A DNA stretch of 16,184 nt, taken from positions 1 through 16,184 of the forward strand of contig JAMONG010000046.1 in NCBI GenBank assembly GCA_027066595.1. The letters are read 5' to 3'. The position numbers and the translations under genes are program-made. How positions within the stretch are numbered: the first letter of the stretch is position 1; each line of letters begins with the position of its first letter. Below the pieces are notes generated by a model that searched no databases, was not told where the DNA came from, and was given only the letters and a program-made list of their open reading frames with translations. This stretch comes from Sulfurovum sp. Lineage in GTDB: Bacteria; Campylobacterota; Campylobacteria; Campylobacterales; Sulfurovaceae. Below are positions 13,733 through 16,184 of this stretch, piece after piece.

Positions 13733-15532
13733 ATGAATATAAAAGCACGCTCCATAGAAGAATTAAACACCTTAGCAGAAGATATCAGACAAAAGATATT
13801 GGATACGGTTAGTAAAAATGGGGGACACCTCTCTTCAACTATGGGTGCTACCGATTTGATAGTAGCGATGCATAAAGTATTTGATGTAGAAAAAGACCCT
13901 TTTATCTTTGATGTAAGCCATCAAGCCTATGCACATAAGCTTCTTACAGGACGTTGGGACAGCTTTGATACCCTACGTCAATTTGATGGTATCTGTGGAT
14001 ATACCAAACCAAAAGAATCAAAATATGACTATTATGTAGCAGGACATAGTTCTACGTCTATCTCATTGGCAGTTGGAGCTGCTAAAGCAATAGCCCTTAA
14101 AGGGGAAGATAGAATCCCTGTGGCATTCATCGGTGATGGTTCTATGTCGGCAGGTATGGTCTATGAAGCGATGAATGAACTAGGTGATAGAAAGTACCCT
14201 GTGGTGATTATACTCAATGACAATGAGATGAGTATCGCTAAGCCTATAGGGGCTATCTCTAAACTTCTTTCACAGACAATGGCAGGATCATTTTATCAGA
14301 GCTTTAAAGGGAAAGTTGAAAAAATACTTGAACATTTCCCCGAGAGTGCATCTTATATGGCTAAACGTTTTGAAGAGTCTTTTAAACTTATCACTCCAGG
14401 TATTTTATTTGAAGAGTTAGGTATTGAATATATTGGTCCTGTAGATGGTCACAATATAGAGTCTTTAATCGAGACAATGGAAGTGGCAAAAGCTTTAGGA
14501 AAACCAGTTATTATTCATGCACAAACGACTAAAGGTAAAGGGTATGAGATAGCTGAGGGGACTAAAGAACATTGGCATGGTGTGAGTGCATTTGATCTTA
14601 AAACAGGTGTTGCACCTAAGAAAAATGGAGCTAAATCTGCCACTACTATTTTCTCTGAAGCATTAGTAAGTATGGCAGATAAAGATGCTAAAGTTGTAGG
14701 AGTAACAGCAGCTATGCCCTCTGGTACGGGTATGTCAGAAGCTATAGAAAAATATCCAGAACGTTTTTGGGATGTTGCTATTGCTGAGCAACATGCAGTT
14801 ACCTCTATGGGACCTTTAGCAAAAGAGGGATTTAAACCTTTTTGTACTATCTACTCCACTTTTTTACAACGTGGTTTTGACCAAGTAATACATGATATTG
14901 CACTGATGGACTTGGGTGTGGCTTTTGCCTTGGACAGAGCAGGTATAGTGGGTGAAGATGGTGAAACACATCAAGGTGTATTTGATATCTCATATTTGAG
15001 AGGTATTCCCAATATGACGCTTATGGCACCTTATAATGAAACAAGTATGAAACTCTGCATGGCATTTGCTAAAGAATATAACCACCCTTGTGCTTTTAGA
15101 TACCCTAGAGGGGCATTTTTAGCAGAAGATAGAGAAAGTCCAGCGTATGAACTAGGTAAATCTGTGTTGCTGCAAGAAGGTGAAGAGATACTCTTTATTG
15201 GATATGGTAATGGTGTAGGGCGTGCGGAACAAACGGCAAAATTGTTAGATGAAGATGTTGCTATCTTAGATTTACGTTTTGTAAAACCTTTAGATGAAGA
15301 GATGTTACTTTCCCTTTCTAAAAAGTACAAAAAATGGTTTGTATTCTCAGACTCTGCTAAGATGGGTGGTGTAGGTTCAGCCATTTTAGAATTACTTAGT
15401 GAAAAGAAGATACAAGATGTGGTATTAACTTCTTTTGAGTATGATGATGCATTTATTACTCACGGAAACACAAAATTGGTAGAAGAGTCTTTGGGTATAT
15501 TACCTGAACAATTAGCAAAGAGAATTATGTAG
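13733..15532 (+). CDS. dxs: 1-deoxy-D-xylulose-5-phosphate synthase
   Basis: Dxs condenses pyruvate with glyceraldehyde 3-phosphate using thiamine diphosphate, the first step of the MEP isoprenoid pathway and also a source for thiamine and pyridoxal. The 599-residue protein (family norm near 620) has GHLSSTMGATDL and DVSHQAYAHKLLTGR near the N-terminus, the thiamine-diphosphate/magnesium motif from GDGS (134-137) to NDN (162-164), the catalytic glutamate Glu352 in AIAEQHAV, the substrate-binding segment RAGIVGEDGETHQG, and a C-terminal transketolase domain. The ATG has only a weak GAG-type site close by, so translation may be coupled to the small ORF upstream. A repeat-rich spacer separates it from metK. 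Confidence 0.97.
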   Translation: MNIKARSIEELNTLAEDIRQKILDTVSKNGGHLSSTMGATDLIVAMHKVFDVEKDPFIFDVSHQAYAHKLLTGRWDSFDTLRQFDGICGYTKPKESKYDYYVAGHSSTSISLAVGAAKAIALKGEDRIPVAFIGDGSMSAGMVYEAMNELGDRKYPVVIILNDNEMSIAKPIGAISKLLSQTMAGSFYQSFKGKVEKILEHFPESASYMAKRFEESFKLITPGILFEELGIEYIGPVDGHNIESLIETMEVAKALGKPVIIHAQTTKGKGYEIAEGTKEHWHGVSAFDLKTGVAPKKNGAKSATTIFSEALVSMADKDAKVVGVTAAMPSGTGMSEAIEKYPERFWDVAIAEQHAVTSMGPLAKEGFKPFCTIYSTFLQRGFDQVIHDIALMDLGVAFALDRAGIVGEDGETHQGVFDISYLRGIPNMTLMAPYNETSMKLCMAFAKEYNHPCAFRYPRGAFLAEDRESPAYELGKSVLLQEGEEILFIGYGNGVGRAEQTAKLLDEDVAILDLRFVKPLDEEMLLSLSKKYKKWFVFSDSAKMGGVGSAILELLSEKKIQDVVLTSFEYDDAFITHGNTKLVEESLGILPEQLAKRIM

Positions 15533-15591
15533 CACTTCGACAAGCTCAGTGACCAAATATAATTGCTGATTGAACTTGTTGAAGCCAAGTG
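15533..15591. repeat. Inverted repeat pair in the dxs-metK spacer
   Basis: CACTTCGACAAGCTCAGTG begins right after the dxs stop (15533-15551). CTTCGACAAGCTCA (15535-15548) faces TGAACTTGTTGAAG (15571-15584): of 14 positions, 12 are Watson-Crick pairs, one is G-U and one is a mismatch, around a 22-base loop. The TTCGACAAGCTCAGTG word resembles intergenic repeats I recall from several bacterial genomes. A third partial copy, AAGTTCAGTGACA, lies at 15624-15636. The stem could stabilise the dxs mRNA end. No T-run follows directly, so it is not a standard terminator. Confidence 0.55.
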
Positions 15592-15604
15592 GATTTAATA
15601 AAGG

Positions 15605-15642
15605 GATAATATATTTTTTTATTAAGTTCAGTGACAGTGAAC
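15605..15642 (+). promoter_or_regulatory. Candidate metK promoter and leader dyad
   Basis: GATAAT at 15605-15610 is a possible -10 box, flanked by an 8-base AT inverted repeat (TTAATAAA 15595-15602 and TTTATTAA 15618-15625). Just downstream GTTCAGTGACAGTGAAC (15626-15642) is a near-perfect 17-base palindrome (seven of eight pairs around a central A), ending 25 bases before the metK ATG. No SAM riboswitch fold was recognised. The promoter assignment is weak. Confidence 0.3.
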
Positions 15643-15667
15643 AAAAACAAAGTTAAGGATTTAAAAA

Positions 15668-16184
15668 ATGGCTAACCAATACATTTTTACAAGTGAATCA
15701 GTAACCGAGGGTCATCCAGATAAAATGGCTGATCAGATCTCAGATGCGATATTAGATTATATTATCGAACGAGATCCACAAGCAAGAGTTGCTTGTGAGA
15801 CGTTAGTGAGCAATGGTTTTTGTGTTATCGCAGGAGAACTAAAAACAACAGCGTATGCACCGATGCAAGAGATTGCAAGAGAGGTGGTAAAAGAGATAGG
15901 ATATACCGATGCACAGTTTGGGTTTGACTACCGATCTGCAGGAGTACTGAATGGTATAGGTGAACAGAGCCCAGATATCAACCAAGGTGTAGACCAAGCC
16001 TCAGGTGAGATTGGTGCGGGTGACCAAGGACTGATGTTTGGTTATGCCTGTAAAGAGACACCTGAACTGATGCCTCTACCTATCTCGTTGGCACATAAGA
16101 TTACTGCAAAACTTGCTGAAGTTCGTAAAAATGGCACTGTCCCATTTTTACGTCCAGATGGTAAAGCACAAGTATCTGTGAAGT
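15668..16184 (+). CDS. metK: S-adenosylmethionine synthetase, N-terminal part (cut by window edge)
   Basis: MetK makes S-adenosylmethionine from methionine and ATP, the main methyl donor of the cell. The window holds 172 codons of a family norm near 385. Visible motifs are FTSESVTEGHPDK at the N-terminus (methionine and ATP binding, with the conserved His16), ADQISDAILD, ACETLVSNG, and the signature GAGDQGLMFGYA near residue 120. AAGGA at 15655-15659, eight bases before the ATG, supports the start. It follows dxs after 135 bases that contain repeats and possible promoter elements, so it is probably a separate unit. The C-terminal half lies beyond the right edge; identification is secure. Confidence 0.97.
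   Translation, partial: MANQYIFTSESVTEGHPDKMADQISDAILDYIIERDPQARVACETLVSNGFCVIAGELKTTAYAPMQEIAREVVKEIGYTDAQFGFDYRSAGVLNGIGEQSPDINQGVDQASGEIGAGDQGLMFGYACKETPELMPLPISLAHKITAKLAEVRKNGTVPFLRPDGKAQVSVK

Noticed and set aside
15031..15384. Minus-strand frame inside dxs
   Set aside because: The dxs frame is intact here with its C-terminal transketolase domain; the antisense frame has no supporting signal.
15533..15667. SAM riboswitch before metK
   Set aside because: No SAM-I, SAM-II or SMK-type core was recognised; the symmetry present is explained better by repeats and a short dyad.
1..16184. CRISPR array, tRNA, rRNA, prophage or insertion sequence
   Set aside because: No spaced direct repeats, cloverleaf-type sequence, transposase or integrase motifs were seen on either strand.

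Overview
The window looks like core chromosome of a Campylobacterota (epsilonproteobacterial) genome, most like the Sulfurovum side of the phylum. The evidence is moderate G+C with AT-rich spacers, AAGGA-type ribosome binding sites, TATAAT-like -10 boxes, and a gene order (rplY-pth-lptG-like-lysA-pheA-hisC ... dxs) that, from memory, matches the Campylobacter jejuni order. The species assignment is inference. No tRNA, rRNA, CRISPR array, prophage or insertion sequence is visible. No stretch longer than 300 bases lacks a gene; the longest gap is the 135-base dxs-metK spacer.

Layout. The left end (1-534) is the start of pyrB on the minus strand, cut by the window edge. A divergent, very AT-rich secreted orphan gene follows (609-1484). 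It overlaps tail-to-tail with bioD (minus strand, to 2117). bioD and clpS diverge from a shared palindromic TATAATTATA promoter. From there everything is on the plus strand: clpS, a possible 33-residue small ORF, clpA, aat, tal and pilT (2201-7702); rplY, pth and an lptG-like permease (7792-9986); lysA, pheA, hisC, a small unknown ORF and dxs (10105-15532); and the start of metK (15668 to the right edge).

How the genes work together. clpS-clpA-aat is a bacterial N-degron module: Aat adds Leu/Phe to substrate N-termini, ClpS recognises them, and ClpA unfolds the substrate for ClpP, which is not in the window. tal belongs to the pentose phosphate pathway. pilT is a pilus retraction motor. rplY and pth serve translation, and the lptG-like gene serves LPS export. 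lysA, pheA and hisC make lysine, phenylalanine and histidine; dxs starts isoprenoid synthesis; metK makes SAM; pyrB and bioD serve pyrimidine and biotin synthesis. Several stop/start overlaps (ATGA, TTGA) suggest translational coupling.

Main points worth a second look: (1) the clpS-clpA spacer is itself an uninterrupted ORF that begins right after the clpS stop and ends in an ATGA overlap with clpA, while also being a palindromic GC-rich island; (2) hisC and dxs are separated only by a 71-residue SAP/HeH-like ORF, where the recalled Campylobacter order has fliF-fliG-fliH; (3) the AT-rich secreted orphan between pyrB and bioD; (4) dyads in the rplY, lysA and metK promoter or leader regions; (5) an unusual sequence at the phenylalanine-sensing motif of PheA. 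I found no convincing undescribed multi-gene system; most of the window is ordinary core genome.
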